64,000 nucleotides of DNA from JAOUEA01 sp963719165 (lineage in GTDB: Bacteria > Actinomycetota > UBA4738 > HRBIN12), in contig CAVRAV010000001.1 in the NCBI GenBank assembly GCA_963719165.1, positions 930,001 to 994,000 on the forward strand. Direction: 5' to 3'. Below are positions 42,759-51,582 of the stretch, piece by piece. Positions within the stretch are counted from its first letter, which is position 1; the number at the start of each line of letters is the position of its first letter. Both the position numbers and the translations under genes were made by a program. Under the pieces are notes generated by a model, which saw only the letters and a list, made by a program, of their open reading frames with translations, ran no database searches and was not told where the DNA came from.

Positions 42759-44468
42759 TCACGGCGCGGAGGCCAACAGCTCCGCGGCCTTCCTCACGGC
42801 GTCGGTCATGGGGACCACCGACCTCTCCCCCGCCGCGCGCAGCTTGAGATCCACCGTGCCCGCGGCGAGGCCTCGCTTGCCCACGGTGACCTGCACCGGA
42901 TAGCCGATCAGGTCGGCGTCGGCGAACTTCACCCCCGCGCGCTCGTCGCGATCGTCCAAGACCGTTTGGATGCCTTCGGCGCGCAACCCATCGTAGATGC
43001 GGTCCGCCTCGGCCGTGACCGCCGGATCGTCGTGGTTGGCCATGATGACGGCGACCTCGTAGGGCGCCAGCGCCCGAGGCCAGCACAGGCCCGCCTCGTC
43101 GTGGTACTGCTCGGCCGCGGCCGCCATGATCCGCGTGATCCCGATGCCGTAGGACCCCATGAGATAGGGCCGCTGTGCCCCCTCTTCGTCCAGATACGTG
43201 GCTTCGAGCGGAGCCGAATACCGCGTGCCCAGTTGATAGACATGCCCAACCACGATGGATCGTCCGATGCGCAGGGCCCCGCCGTCGTTCGGGCAGACGT
43301 CCCCCTCCCGGATCGTGACGAGGTCCACGTAGGCGTCGATCCGGAAATCGCGATCGGCGTTGGCGCCGGTGACGTGAACGTCCACGCGATTCGCCCCGGT
43401 GACCCAATCGATGCCGCCTCGCACGGCCGGATCCGCAAGCACCTTGACGTCTTCGCCCATTCCCTGCGGACCCACGAAGCCCTTGGCGAACCCGTGCGCC
43501 TCGAAGTCCGCGTCCTCGAAGCGCCGCACGACCTTGGGGAAGAAGTGGCTTGCGAGCTTCTTCTCGTTCACCTCGCGATCGCCGGGCAGGAGCACCACCA
43601 CCGTCGCGCCGTCAACCTCGAACAGCATGCACTTCAGCGTGGTGGCCGCATCGACCCCGAGCTGCCGGCTCACGGCGTCGATGGTGACGGCGCCCGGCGT
43701 CAGGACCTCATCCAACGGCGCCCGGACCCCCCCCTCGACCGGGCCCGGCTCGCGGGGGGTTGCGGCCTCCAGGTCGGCGAGGTAGTCGCCGTTCTCGCAC
43801 CGAACGAACAGGTCCTCGCCCACGTCGGCGAGCGCCATGAACTCGTGGTTCACGTCGCCGCCGATCGCTCCGGCATCCGCCTCGACGACCACGCACTCGA
43901 GCCCGCATCGCTCGAAGACGCGCTCGTACGCGGCGTACATGACCCCATACGAGGCCCGCATGCCGTCCTCATCCGCGTCGAACGAGTAGGCGTCCTTCAT
44001 GAGGAACTCGCGGCCGCGCAGCAGCCCATAACGCGGCCGGAGCTCGTCGCGATACTTCCACTCCACCTGGTACAGGTTCACCGGGAGATCCTTGTACGAG
44101 GGGAATTCCGCTGCCACCAGCGGGGCGAAGACCTCCTCGTGCGTCGGTCCGAGCAGCAGCTGGCGCCCGTGACGGTCCTGCAGGCGGAACATCTCGTCCC
44201 CATAGACCTCCCAACGGCCGGTGCGCTGCCACGGTTCGGCGGGGAGCGTGATGGGAACGCGCATCTCCTGCGCCCCCGCCGCATCCATCTCCTCGCGCAC
44301 GATCGCCTCGATCTTCTGAGTCACGCGCATGCCGAGCGGCATGGTGGTGTAGACGCCCGCCATCAGCTTGCGCACGAACGCGCCCCGCAGGAGCAGCCGG
44401 TGGCTGGGCGCCTCGGCCTCGGCCGGGTCTTCGCGCAAGGTGCGTGCGAACAACTTCGAAAGCCGCAT
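42759..44468 (-). CDS. proS: Prolyl-tRNA synthetase (bacterial type with editing insertion)
   Basis: Charges tRNA-Pro. The 569 residues follow the long bacterial form: class II motif 2 (YRDELRPRYGLLRGREFLMKD), a large editing insertion (about 225-385, with VKVLADPAVRGG and TGANRVDVHVTGAN), motif 3 (GSYGIGITRIMAA) and the anticodon domain. ATG at 44468 is preferred over upstream codons; a TATCCT -10 (44484-44479) sits 10 nt upstream, giving a near-leaderless start. Confidence 0.96.
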   Translation of the reverse strand: MRLSKLFARTLREDPAEAEAPSHRLLLRGAFVRKLMAGVYTTMPLGMRVTQKIEAIVREEMDAAGAQEMRVPITLPAEPWQRTGRWEVYGDEMFRLQDRHGRQLLLGPTHEEVFAPLVAAEFPSYKDLPVNLYQVEWKYRDELRPRYGLLRGREFLMKDAYSFDADEDGMRASYGVMYAAYERVFERCGLECVVVEADAGAIGGDVNHEFMALADVGEDLFVRCENGDYLADLEAATPREPGPVEGGVRAPLDEVLTPGAVTIDAVSRQLGVDAATTLKCMLFEVDGATVVVLLPGDREVNEKKLASHFFPKVVRRFEDADFEAHGFAKGFVGPQGMGEDVKVLADPAVRGGIDWVTGANRVDVHVTGANADRDFRIDAYVDLVTIREGDVCPNDGGALRIGRSIVVGHVYQLGTRYSAPLEATYLDEEGAQRPYLMGSYGIGITRIMAAAAEQYHDEAGLCWPRALAPYEVAVIMANHDDPAVTAEADRIYDGLRAEGIQTVLDDRDERAGVKFADADLIGYPVQVTVGKRGLAAGTVDLKLRAAGERSVVPMTDAVRKAAELLASAP

Positions 44469-44478
44469 GAGGCTGGGA

Positions 44479-44484
44479 AGGATA
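44479..44484 (-). promoter_or_regulatory. -10 hexamer of proS
   Basis: TATCCT on the minus strand, 10 nt before the proS ATG; divergent from the trp promoter. Confidence 0.45.
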
Positions 44485-44523
44485 CCGAGTCCACGCGGAG
44501 TGGGCGCACGAAGGGGTGGGCGA

Positions 44524-44552
44524 TTGACGCCTTTACCCCCGCCCGCCACAAT
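44524..44552 (+). promoter_or_regulatory. trp promoter
   Basis: TTGACG (44524-44529), a 17-bp spacer, CACAAT (44547-44552). The start falls at about 44559-44560, exactly the ATG of the leader peptide, so the leader peptide is itself leaderless. Confidence 0.68.
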
Positions 44553-44559
44553 CGCGCCC

Positions 44560-44628
44560 ATGCACACGCGCGTCGCGACCTGGGTCTGGTGCGGGCCGCT
44601 CCACGGCCCGGGATCGCCGCGCGCCTGA
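44560..44628 (+). CDS. trpL: trp operon leader peptide
   Basis: A 22-residue open frame starting MHTRVATWVWCGPL, with tryptophans at positions 8 and 10 followed by TGA at 44626-44628. It starts at the predicted transcript start and lies 87 bp before trpE. Overlapping hairpins follow: 44592-44610 (over the codons just after the Trp pair) and the terminator at 44654-44675. This is the layout of ribosome-mediated attenuation: stalling at Trp codons would free region 2 to pair with region 3. Too short for usual gene callers. Confidence 0.82.
   Translation: MHTRVATWVWCGPLHGPGSPRA
44592..44610 (+). promoter_or_regulatory. trp attenuator, hairpin 1:2
   Basis: CGGGCCG (44592-44598) pairs perfectly with CGGCCCG (44604-44610) around a 5-nt loop. 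Its 5' arm starts 3 nt after the second Trp codon, so a ribosome stalled there would cover region 1. The CCCGGG at 44607-44612 can instead pair with CCCGGG at 44655-44660 (region 3). Confidence 0.65.
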
Positions 44629-44653
44629 GAACGTCCGCTCCTCGGCGTCGCCG

Positions 44654-44680
44654 CCCCGGGTCACGAGACCCGGGGTTCTC
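44654..44680 (+). terminator. trp attenuator terminator (hairpin 3:4)
   Basis: CCCCGGGTC (44654-44662) and GACCCGGGG (44667-44675) form a perfect 9-bp stem with an ACGA loop, followed by TTCTC. The T-run is weak, which is common in GC-rich actinobacteria. It is 41 bp before trpE. Confidence 0.68.
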
Positions 44681-44715
44681 CGTGTTCCAGCGCCGATCCG
44701 TCTAGGAGGCAACCG

Positions 44716-46227
44716 ATGCAGGGTCCGATGCAGGTCCATCCCGATCGCGAGACGTTCGCGGGGCTCGCTGTCTCGTGGCCTCTCGTGCCGGTGTGGACCG
44801 AGCTCCTGGCCGACGTATGCACCCCGGTCGGCCTGTTGCCCTCGCTGGCAGGCGACGGTCCCGGCCTCCTGCTGGAGTCGGTGGAGCGCAGCGAGCGCTG
44901 GGGCCGATATTCCTTCGTCGCCGGCGATCCCGCGGCCGTGATCGTCGCCGACGATGAAGGGGTCCGCGTGGAGGGGCCGGTCCGTCCGCGCCTGCCGCTC
45001 GAGGTCCCCGCAGGACCCGCACGCACCGCCCTCATCGAGCTGTCTCGCTCGCTGCGTGCCCCGCGGTCGGCGGCGCTACCGGCGCTCACCGGCGGCCTGA
45101 TGGGCTACTTCGCCTTCGAGGCGGCCGCGCTCCTCGACGGGCATCCCGTGCCGGACCCCGCCTCGGCCCCGTGCCCGCCGGTGGGGCTCCTCGTGATCGA
45201 CCGCGCGGTGGTGTTCGATCACTGGAAGCAGCGCCTGATGCTCGTGGCCCACGTTCCGGCCGGCGCCTACGACGAGGGCGTGGCGGCGCTCGAGGCGCTC
45301 GCCGCGTCGGTGGCCGCAGCCAACCCCCCGGGGCTGGAGCCGTTCACCACGGGCGCGACGGATGTCGCGGGCACGCCGAACATGGACGACGATCGCTACC
45401 GCGAGATCGTGGCCTCGTTCAAGGAGCACATCCTCGCCGGCGACATCTTCCAGGGCGTGGCCTCTCGCCGGGTCACGTTCCCGGCCCCCGACGGCGGCTA
45501 CCCGATCTATCGACGGTTGCGCGTGGCAAACCCGGCGCCGTACATGTTCTTCCTGCGCATGCCCGGCTTCGAGCTTGCCGGTTCCTCACCCGAGCCCCTC
45601 GTCCGCGTGGAGGGAGGGAAGGTATCCACCCGTCCCCTGGCGGGCACCCGGCCCCGCGGCGAGACCGAGCTGGGCGACCGGCTGCTGGAGCACGAGCTCT
45701 TGGCCGATCCGAAGGAGCGCGCCGAGCACGCGATGCTCGTCGATCTGGCCCGCAACGACCTGGGGCGTGTGTGTGTCCCGGGCAGCGTCGAACCGACCGA
45801 GCTGATGGAGGTCGAGCGCTTCACCAAGGTCATGCATATCGTCTCGACGGTGGAGGGCGATCTTCGCGCGGACCGACATGCCCTGGACGCCCTCGCGGTC
45901 ACGTTCCCGGCGGGAACGCTCTCCGGCGCGCCAAAGCGCAGGGCGATGGAGCTCATCGCCGAGCACGAGCCCGACGCCCGGGGGCCTTACGGCGGCGCGG
46001 TCGGCTACGTCACGTTCGAGGGAGACCTTGATTTCTGCATCACGATCCGTACGGCGGTCGTGAAGGAGGGGCAGGCCCACGTGCAGTCAGGCGCGGGCGT
46101 CGTGGCGGACTCCGACCCCCAACGCGAGCTCGAAGAGACCAGATCCAAAGCCGTCGCGCTGCTGCCCGCCGTCGCTCCCGCGCCCGCGGGTACGCTGGGA
46201 CGAACCCGAGAGGAGCCCCCGCGATGA
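44716..46227 (+). CDS. trpE: Anthranilate synthase component I
   Basis: Converts chorismate to anthranilate with ammonia from TrpG, the first step of tryptophan synthesis. The 503 residues include the feedback-inhibition motif LLESVERSE near 52-60 and the chorismate-enzyme core (TFPAGTLSGAPKRRAMELI; GPYGGAVGYV; VQSGAGVVADSDP). ATG at 44716 has TAGGAGG at 6 nt. It overlaps trpG by 4 bp. The remaining trp genes are elsewhere. Confidence 0.96.
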   Translation: MQGPMQVHPDRETFAGLAVSWPLVPVWTELLADVCTPVGLLPSLAGDGPGLLLESVERSERWGRYSFVAGDPAAVIVADDEGVRVEGPVRPRLPLEVPAGPARTALIELSRSLRAPRSAALPALTGGLMGYFAFEAAALLDGHPVPDPASAPCPPVGLLVIDRAVVFDHWKQRLMLVAHVPAGAYDEGVAALEALAASVAAANPPGLEPFTTGATDVAGTPNMDDDRYREIVASFKEHILAGDIFQGVASRRVTFPAPDGGYPIYRRLRVANPAPYMFFLRMPGFELAGSSPEPLVRVEGGKVSTRPLAGTRPRGETELGDRLLEHELLADPKERAEHAMLVDLARNDLGRVCVPGSVEPTELMEVERFTKVMHIVSTVEGDLRADRHALDALAVTFPAGTLSGAPKRRAMELIAEHEPDARGPYGGAVGYVTFEGDLDFCITIRTAVVKEGQAHVQSGAGVVADSDPQRELEETRSKAVALLPAVAPAPAGTLGRTREEPPR

Positions 46228-46793
46228 TCCTCGTGGTGGATCACTACGATTCGTTCACCTACAACTTGGTGCAGTTGATCGAGGGCCTCGGACACGGCAC
46301 CGAAGTGGTCAAGAGCGACGCGGAGACCGCGGAGGCGCTCGTGGCGAGGGAGCCCGCGGGGGTCGTGCTGTCCCCGGGCCCGGGGCGGCCCGAGGGAGCA
46401 GGGTGTTTCACGGACCTGCTGGACCTGCTGCCGGCCGCCACGCCCGTCCTCGGAGTGTGTCTCGGGCACCAGGCGATCGGGGTGGAGTACGGGGCGACCG
46501 TTGACCGCACCGCCCCCGTCCACGGCAAGGCAACGCCGGTCTACCACGAAGGCGACGAGCTCTACGCGGGGGTGAGCGACCCCTTCGAGGCGGGCCGTTA
46601 CCACTCGCTCGTCGTGACGCGCGACGCCCTGCCGCCCGAGCTCATCCTCACGGCGTGGACGAAGGAAGGACTGGTCATGGGCACGCGGCACCGGGAGTTG
46701 CCCCGACACGGCGTGCAGTTCCACCCCGAGAGCATCCTCACGCCGCAGGGGCCGGCCATCGTGCGGAACTTCCTCAGGCTCGTGGCCGGCTGA
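46224..46793 (+). CDS. trpG: Anthranilate synthase component II (glutamine amidotransferase)
   Basis: Class I glutaminase that feeds ammonia to TrpE; PabA in folate synthesis is nearly identical, and one protein may serve both. The 189 residues contain the catalytic triad: C79 in GVCLGHQ, H167 and E169 in FHPES. The ATG overlaps the trpE stop as ATGA. The 3' end overlaps the opposing secreted-protein gene by 20 bp. Confidence 0.93.
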   Translation: MILVVDHYDSFTYNLVQLIEGLGHGTEVVKSDAETAEALVAREPAGVVLSPGPGRPEGAGCFTDLLDLLPAATPVLGVCLGHQAIGVEYGATVDRTAPVHGKATPVYHEGDELYAGVSDPFEAGRYHSLVVTRDALPPELILTAWTKEGLVMGTRHRELPRHGVQFHPESILTPQGPAIVRNFLRLVAG

Positions 46794-47796
46794 GCAGAGG
46801 CCCCGTCGGGGGCCGAGCCCGGTGCGGGACCGGGCACCGTGGTCCCGCAGCCGCGGCCCCGCTGTTGGGCCTGACGCGGCACCCGGACTCGTCCACGGCC
46901 ACGAACGCCCGCGCGGGGATCCGTTTCAGTTGATCCAACAGGCCGTTCTTCCACCGAGCGTTCACGGCGCCCTGGAAGAACCAGTCGCTCCCGTTGTCCG
47001 CGAGGATCAGCCCGTAGTGCTTCATCGCGGTGACGATCACTTTGGCGTCGCGGCCGGCGCCCTTGAGCGCGAACCCGCGCTTGAGCCTGAAGCGCGCCCC
47101 CATCGGCGGACAGCGCCTGTCGGAGGAGCCGGCCTGGTGCCGCGCGGGCCACAGGAAGCGCCGCGAGGTGCAGTCGGCCGTGAACCGGAGTGCGTGGGCG
47201 ATACGGCCCGCCCGGACCTCGTCCCACCGGACGAGCCCGGGGAAGATGGGCAGGCCCGCCGCGTCGGCCGACGTCCAGCCACGGTGACGCAGCGCGTTGG
47301 ATCCGAGATCGAAGACGGCGCCGCTGCCCGCCCGAGGCCGCCCCTGGTCCCATCGCGCGGCGAACAGCTCGTACAACCTGCATCGATCGCGGTCGATCAT
47401 GATCGCGTGGCGGTCCGAGCCCCCTTCGATCGTCGTATCGCTGCCGAACGGATACGGGCCCGGGTCACTCTCCGAGCGGTACGTGAAGCGCACGTGCACC
47501 CTGGGGTGGCTGCCGCCTACCACGTCGAACGGGATCCCGTAACGCGGCGGGCCGAAGTCCGGATGCAGGTTCGTCGAGCCCGAATGCATCGCGGCCTTCC
47601 ACGTGGCGTTCTTCGCGTTGACGGGCAGCCGAGAGATGTCGAGGTTCCAGACGTTGTCGGAGGGGAGCACCTGGCAGGAGCTCCCGGGCACCGGCGCACG
47701 CGAAGGGCCCGAGGGGATCGAACGCGGCGCCGCGGCGGCGGGGAGCGCCAGGGCGCCCAGCAGCACGCCGACGAGCGCGGGACGAGATCCCCTCAT
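46774..47796 (-). CDS. Secreted protein of a conserved actinobacterial type, function unknown
   Basis: 340 residues with a clear signal peptide (about 1-22). The mature part has a distinctive pattern: SDNVWNLDISRLPVN, LHPDFGPPRYGIPFDVV, DPGPYPFGSD, SADAAGLPIFPGLVRWDE and YGLILADNGSDWFF. I associate this pattern with a family of unnamed secreted proteins, but know of no function. Cysteines are few. The C-terminal 40 residues are low-complexity (Ala/Pro/Arg) and overlap trpG. A GCCGATAT box lies 7 nt before the ATG. Confidence 0.72.
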   Translation of the reverse strand: MRGSRPALVGVLLGALALPAAAAPRSIPSGPSRAPVPGSSCQVLPSDNVWNLDISRLPVNAKNATWKAAMHSGSTNLHPDFGPPRYGIPFDVVGGSHPRVHVRFTYRSESDPGPYPFGSDTTIEGGSDRHAIMIDRDRCRLYELFAARWDQGRPRAGSGAVFDLGSNALRHRGWTSADAAGLPIFPGLVRWDEVRAGRIAHALRFTADCTSRRFLWPARHQAGSSDRRCPPMGARFRLKRGFALKGAGRDAKVIVTAMKHYGLILADNGSDWFFQGAVNARWKNGLLDQLKRIPARAFVAVDESGCRVRPNSGAAAAGPRCPVPHRARPPTGPLLSRPRA

Positions 47797-47846
47797 GTGC
47801 CGGATATCGGCACCGCACGCCCGACGGCTTGAGGTTGCGCGGCGGA

Positions 47847-48944
47847 TCAGGCGCCCGCCGGCTCCGCGGCCATCTTGTCGGCGGCCACCTTACGTGCCTG
47901 CTCGAGCAGGGCAACCACCAGCTCGGCCTCGGGCACCTTGGCCACGACCTCACCCCGAACGATGATGAACCCGAGACCGTTGCCCGAGGCGATGCCCACG
48001 TCGGCCTCCCTGGCCTCGCCCGGTCCGTTCACGACGCAGCCCATGACCGCTACGCGCATCGGGACGGTGAACTTCTCCCCCTCGATGGCTGCGTTGACCT
48101 TTTTGGTCAGCTCCAGGACGTTCACCTCGGCGCGGCCGCAGGACGGGCACGCCACGAGGTCCAGTCCTCGTTCACGCAGGCCCAGACCCTGCAGGATCGT
48201 GGTGCCCACCTTGACCTCCTCGACGGGGTCGTCCGTGAGCGAGACGCGGATGGTGTCGCCGATGCCTTCGGCGAGGAGCGTCCCGATGCCCACGGCGCTC
48301 TTGACACCCCCCATCGGCATCGGTCCGGCCTCCGTGACGCCCAGGTGCAGGGGGTAGTCGCAGGCCTCGGACAGCTGACGGTAGGCCTCGATCATCACTC
48401 GCGGACTCGAGTGCTTGACGGAGATCTTGATGTCATGGAAGTCCTCCTCCTCGAGGATCGACGCCTCGTTCAGCGCGGATTCCACGAGTGCCTCCGGCGT
48501 AGGGCGTCCGTGCTTCGCCAGGAGGCCGGGCTCGAGCGACCCCGCGTTCACGCCGATGCGGATGGGCACCTCGCGCGCCTTCGCCTCGCGCGCGATCAGG
48601 CGCACCTTGTCCTGGTACTTGATGTTGCCGGGGTTGATGCGCAGCCCCTGGATCCCCGCCTCGAGCGCCGCCATCGCGTACTTCCACTGGAAGTGGATAT
48701 CCGCGACGACGGGCACCGTGGACTTGGCGGCGATGGCGGTCAGCGCCTCGGCATCCTCCCAGTGCGGCACGGCGACACGCACGATGTCCACCCCCGCGGC
48801 CACGAGCGAGGCGATCTGCTGCAGCGTCGCGTTGATGTCGGCCGTCTTCGTGGTGGTCATCGACTGGATCGAGATCGGGGCGTCGCCGCCGACGAGCACG
48901 TCGCCGATGCGCAACTGGCGGGTCTTCCTGCGTTCGGTGGGCAT
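47847..48944 (-). CDS. ispG: 4-hydroxy-3-methylbut-2-en-1-yl diphosphate synthase
   Basis: Iron-sulphur enzyme of the MEP isoprenoid pathway, converting MEcPP to HMBPP. The 365 residues show the TIM-barrel start (ISIQSMTTTKTADINAT), LRINPGNI, and the cluster cysteines in CPSCGR and MGCVVNGPGEA. ATG at 48944; TAGACT ends 7 nt upstream, a leaderless arrangement. dxr of the same pathway lies about 4 kb away. Confidence 0.97.
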   Translation of the reverse strand: MPTERRKTRQLRIGDVLVGGDAPISIQSMTTTKTADINATLQQIASLVAAGVDIVRVAVPHWEDAEALTAIAAKSTVPVVADIHFQWKYAMAALEAGIQGLRINPGNIKYQDKVRLIAREAKAREVPIRIGVNAGSLEPGLLAKHGRPTPEALVESALNEASILEEEDFHDIKISVKHSSPRVMIEAYRQLSEACDYPLHLGVTEAGPMPMGGVKSAVGIGTLLAEGIGDTIRVSLTDDPVEEVKVGTTILQGLGLRERGLDLVACPSCGRAEVNVLELTKKVNAAIEGEKFTVPMRVAVMGCVVNGPGEAREADVGIASGNGLGFIIVRGEVVAKVPEAELVVALLEQARKVAADKMAAEPAGA

Positions 48945-48951
48945 GGGTTCC

Positions 48952-48957
48952 AGTCTA
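48952..48957 (-). promoter_or_regulatory. -10 hexamer of ispG, leaderless type
   Basis: TAGACT on the minus strand, 7 nt before the ispG ATG. The same hexamer stands 6 nt before ppa. Confidence 0.55.
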
Positions 48958-48988
48958 CGGACGCGAAGGCCTTGCGCCGGATGAAGCG

Positions 48989-49438
48989 CTAGGCCCCGAA
49001 CACGTGGAAGGAGATCGTCCGGTCCTTCGGCTCGTCGAGCTCGAAGAAGATCAGGCGCTGCCACATCCCGAACGCTGGTTCCCCCTCGACCACAGGGATG
49101 GCGTGGGAGGTCGCGGACAGCAGCATCGCCTTGACGTGGGCGTGTCCGTTCTCCCGCTCGTCGGGATTGAGGTTCTGCGTGCGGATCTCGAAATCGTCGT
49201 GCTGGTAGTACACGCCGTCGTGCGGCACGAGGTCGGTGAGATGGCGGCGGAAATCCGCCTGTGCGCCGTCCTCCCATTCGTTGATGAGGAGGGCGCAGGT
49301 CGTGTGGGCACAGAAGGCGATCGCGGCGCCCTCGGTCACGCCGGCGTCCTTGATCGCCCGCCTGAGGTCGTCGGTGAGGTCGAGGAAGGCGTAGCGCTCC
49401 GGCGCGCGCACCGTCGCCGTGCTGGTGGCCGACTTCAA
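48989..49438 (-). CDS. YjbQ/UPF0047 family protein
   Basis: 149 residues with family motifs: AFCAHTTCALLINEWEDG, a metal-binding NGHAHVKAMLL and GMWQRLIFFELDEP. Some members show weak thiamine-phosphate synthase activity, but the true role is unsettled. TTG at 49438 is chosen: AGGAG sits 6 nt upstream and the codon overlaps the kinase stop as TTGA. Genes of the two-component system lie just upstream in the same direction. Confidence 0.87.
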   Translation of the reverse strand: MKSATSTATVRAPERYAFLDLTDDLRRAIKDAGVTEGAAIAFCAHTTCALLINEWEDGAQADFRRHLTDLVPHDGVYYQHDDFEIRTQNLNPDERENGHAHVKAMLLSATSHAIPVVEGEPAFGMWQRLIFFELDEPKDRTISFHVFGA

Positions 49439-50799
49439 GGGTCTCTCCTGTTCTTGGCCGCCGACGCGACCGGCAGGTCGAACGTGAACACGCTTCCCTT
49501 GCCCAATTCGCTCTGTGCCTGAAGGTGACCGCCGTGAGCCTCGACGACCGAGCGCGCGATGGCCAGGCCGATGCCCGTGCCGCCGTCCTCCCGAGCGCGA
49601 GCGGAGTCGACCCGATAGAACCGCTCGAAGAGCCGCGGGAGATGCTCCGCGGAGATGCCCGTCCCGGTATCGGCCACACGCACCTCGACCGAACCGTTGT
49701 GACGGTGGGCCTCGACGCGCACCTCGCCGCCCGAGGACGTGAACCGCACCGCGTTGTCCACGAGGTTGAACAGCACCTGGTGTACGCGTTCCCGGTCCGC
49801 GTCCACGGACGGCAGGTCGACGGGCAGATCCTGCTCCAGGCGAACGCCCCGGTCCGAACGGGCGACGTCGATCTCGGACATGACCTGAGCCACGACCGGA
49901 CCCAGCGGCATCTCCTCGCGGTAGAGCGCGACCTCGCCAGACTCGAGCTTCGACAGATCCAGCAATTGCTCGACGAGCCGTCCGAGGCGTTCGGACTGCG
50001 TGAGCATCACCTGCAGGGTCTTGGGATCGGCTTGCTCCACGCCGTCGAGGAGGTTCTCGAGATGCGCGCGGATCGCGGTGATGGGGGTCTTGAGCTCGTG
50101 CGAGACGTTGGCCACCAGGTCGCGGCGGGATGCCTCGAGGTGTTCGAGCTCCTGGCTCATGCGGTTGAACGCGGCCGCCAGCTGCCCAACCTCGTCGCGG
50201 CTGGTCGTGGACACCCGCGTCGTGTAGTCGCCGGTCTGCATGCGCCGGGCCGCAAGGGCCATATCGCGCAGGGGCTGCGTCATCCCCCGAGCGAGCCAGC
50301 GCGCGAGGACGAGGGCGATGATCGCGGCGATCGCCCCGGCCATGAAGAACTGCCACCACACGCTCTGCAGGAAGCCGAGCGTGGCGGAGATCCGGCCGAG
50401 CGAACCGCGCGACGGCGACGGTCGCATCACGGTGATGGCGGCGCCTCGATGCCCGAGCGGTAGGAACGCGTAGACGTTGCGGCCCACCACCCCCCAGTGG
50501 GGAACGTTGTCCTCGAACATGGGGGCCGTCACCCCGAGGTCGGCGCCCTCGATCGTGATGATCCCGCTGCCGTCGCGCCGGGCGACCATGGTGTTGGCGG
50601 GCAGCGGCGTCAGTTCACCGAGCTGAACCTTCCGCGCGAGGCTCAAGGCGTCGATCGCCTCGGAGTCCTTCGGCGAGTTCCGCAGCGCGAACCCGATCAG
50701 GCCGTAGGAGATCACGATGGTGATGACGACGGCCACCACGATGGTCGACCCCAGCTTGCCCCGAATCGTGGGGAGCTTCTCCAGGGGCCTGGCGCTCAT
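49435..50799 (-). CDS. Sensor histidine kinase
   Basis: 454 residues: membrane helix 1 (about 17-38), an extracytoplasmic loop of about 110 residues without a recognised domain, helix 2 (about 148-166), HAMP (about 167-220), HisKA with H234 (VSHELKTPITAI) and the HATPase domain (NLVDNAVRFT, DTGTGI, GGTGIGLAIA). It phosphorylates the response regulator encoded just upstream; their reading frames share one base (TGATG). The signal is unknown. Confidence 0.93.
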   Translation of the reverse strand: MSARPLEKLPTIRGKLGSTIVVAVVITIVISYGLIGFALRNSPKDSEAIDALSLARKVQLGELTPLPANTMVARRDGSGIITIEGADLGVTAPMFEDNVPHWGVVGRNVYAFLPLGHRGAAITVMRPSPSRGSLGRISATLGFLQSVWWQFFMAGAIAAIIALVLARWLARGMTQPLRDMALAARRMQTGDYTTRVSTTSRDEVGQLAAAFNRMSQELEHLEASRRDLVANVSHELKTPITAIRAHLENLLDGVEQADPKTLQVMLTQSERLGRLVEQLLDLSKLESGEVALYREEMPLGPVVAQVMSEIDVARSDRGVRLEQDLPVDLPSVDADRERVHQVLFNLVDNAVRFTSSGGEVRVEAHRHNGSVEVRVADTGTGISAEHLPRLFERFYRVDSARAREDGGTGIGLAIARSVVEAHGGHLQAQSELGKGSVFTFDLPVASAAKNRRDP

Positions 50800-51491
50800 C
50801 AGGATTCCTGGAAGGCGTACCCCACGCCGTGGACGGTGCGGATGAACCGGGGCTCGTTCCCGTCCTCACCGAGCTTTCGGCGGATCCGTGCAACGTGGGA
50901 GTCCACGACTCGGCCCCCGGCGTAGTCCTGATAGCCCCACACCCGATCCATCAGCTGCTCGCGGCCAAGGACCACGCCGGGGTCGCGGGCGAGCGTCAGG
51001 AGGATCTCGAACTCGAGCGGTGTGAGGCCCACCTCGTCGCCGTCCACCGTCACCCGTCGCCTGGACGGATCGATCTCGAGGCCGTTGCGATCGAGCGGGC
51101 TGTCGGGCTGCGGGGTGCGCATGCGATCGATCCGACGCAGGATGGCCGTGACCCGAGCCGCGAGCTCCCGGAGGCTGAACGGCTTCGTGAGGTAGTCGTC
51201 GGCGCCCACGGCGAAGCCGGCCACCTTATCGGCCTCCTCGGTTTTGGCGGTCAGCATGAGCACGGGCGTCCACCCATCGCGCTGCAGGGCCTTGCAGACC
51301 TCGAGCCCGTCCATCCCCGGCAGCATCAGGTCGAGCACCACGAGATCCGGGGCGTGCTCGCGGTGAAGCTCGATCGCCTGGGGGCCGTCGAAGGCCACCA
51401 CCACGCGATAGCCCTCGCTCTCGAGTCTTGCGCGTACGGCTTCGGCGATGGCCTCCTCGTCGTCGACGACGAGGATCGTCTGCTCACCCAT
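50799..51491 (-). CDS. OmpR-family response regulator
   Basis: 230 residues: receiver domain with D10/D11, phospho-acceptor D54 (LVVLDLMLPGMDG) and K104-region KPFS, then a winged-helix DNA-binding domain (LTPLEFEILLTLARDPGVVLGREQLMDRVWG; VDSHVARIRRKLG). ATG at 51491; TACGAT ends 6 nt upstream, so it is probably leaderless. Operon order is regulator-kinase-yjbQ. Confidence 0.95.
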   Translation of the reverse strand: MGEQTILVVDDEEAIAEAVRARLESEGYRVVVAFDGPQAIELHREHAPDLVVLDLMLPGMDGLEVCKALQRDGWTPVLMLTAKTEEADKVAGFAVGADDYLTKPFSLRELAARVTAILRRIDRMRTPQPDSPLDRNGLEIDPSRRRVTVDGDEVGLTPLEFEILLTLARDPGVVLGREQLMDRVWGYQDYAGGRVVDSHVARIRRKLGEDGNEPRFIRTVHGVGYAFQES

Positions 51492-51497
51492 GCCCGT

Positions 51498-51503
51498 ATC
51501 GTA
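51498..51503 (-). promoter_or_regulatory. -10 hexamer of the response-regulator operon, leaderless type
   Basis: TACGAT on the minus strand, 6 nt before the ATG at 51491. Confidence 0.5.
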
Positions 51504-51582
51504 TCGGCACCGTGTGGCGGCCCTCCGGGGGTGATGTTGAGAAGGTGTGGCGACGCGGACCGCCAGGAGCGGCGCCGTGTGC

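Noticed and set aside
47804..47832. Possible third sigma-28 site before the secreted protein: GCCGATAT 7 nt before the ATG with TCAAGCCG upstream.
   Set aside because: The spacer is 13 bp instead of 11 and the -35 matches only 4 of 8. The sequence is also near-palindromic by chance. Kept only as a low-confidence idea.
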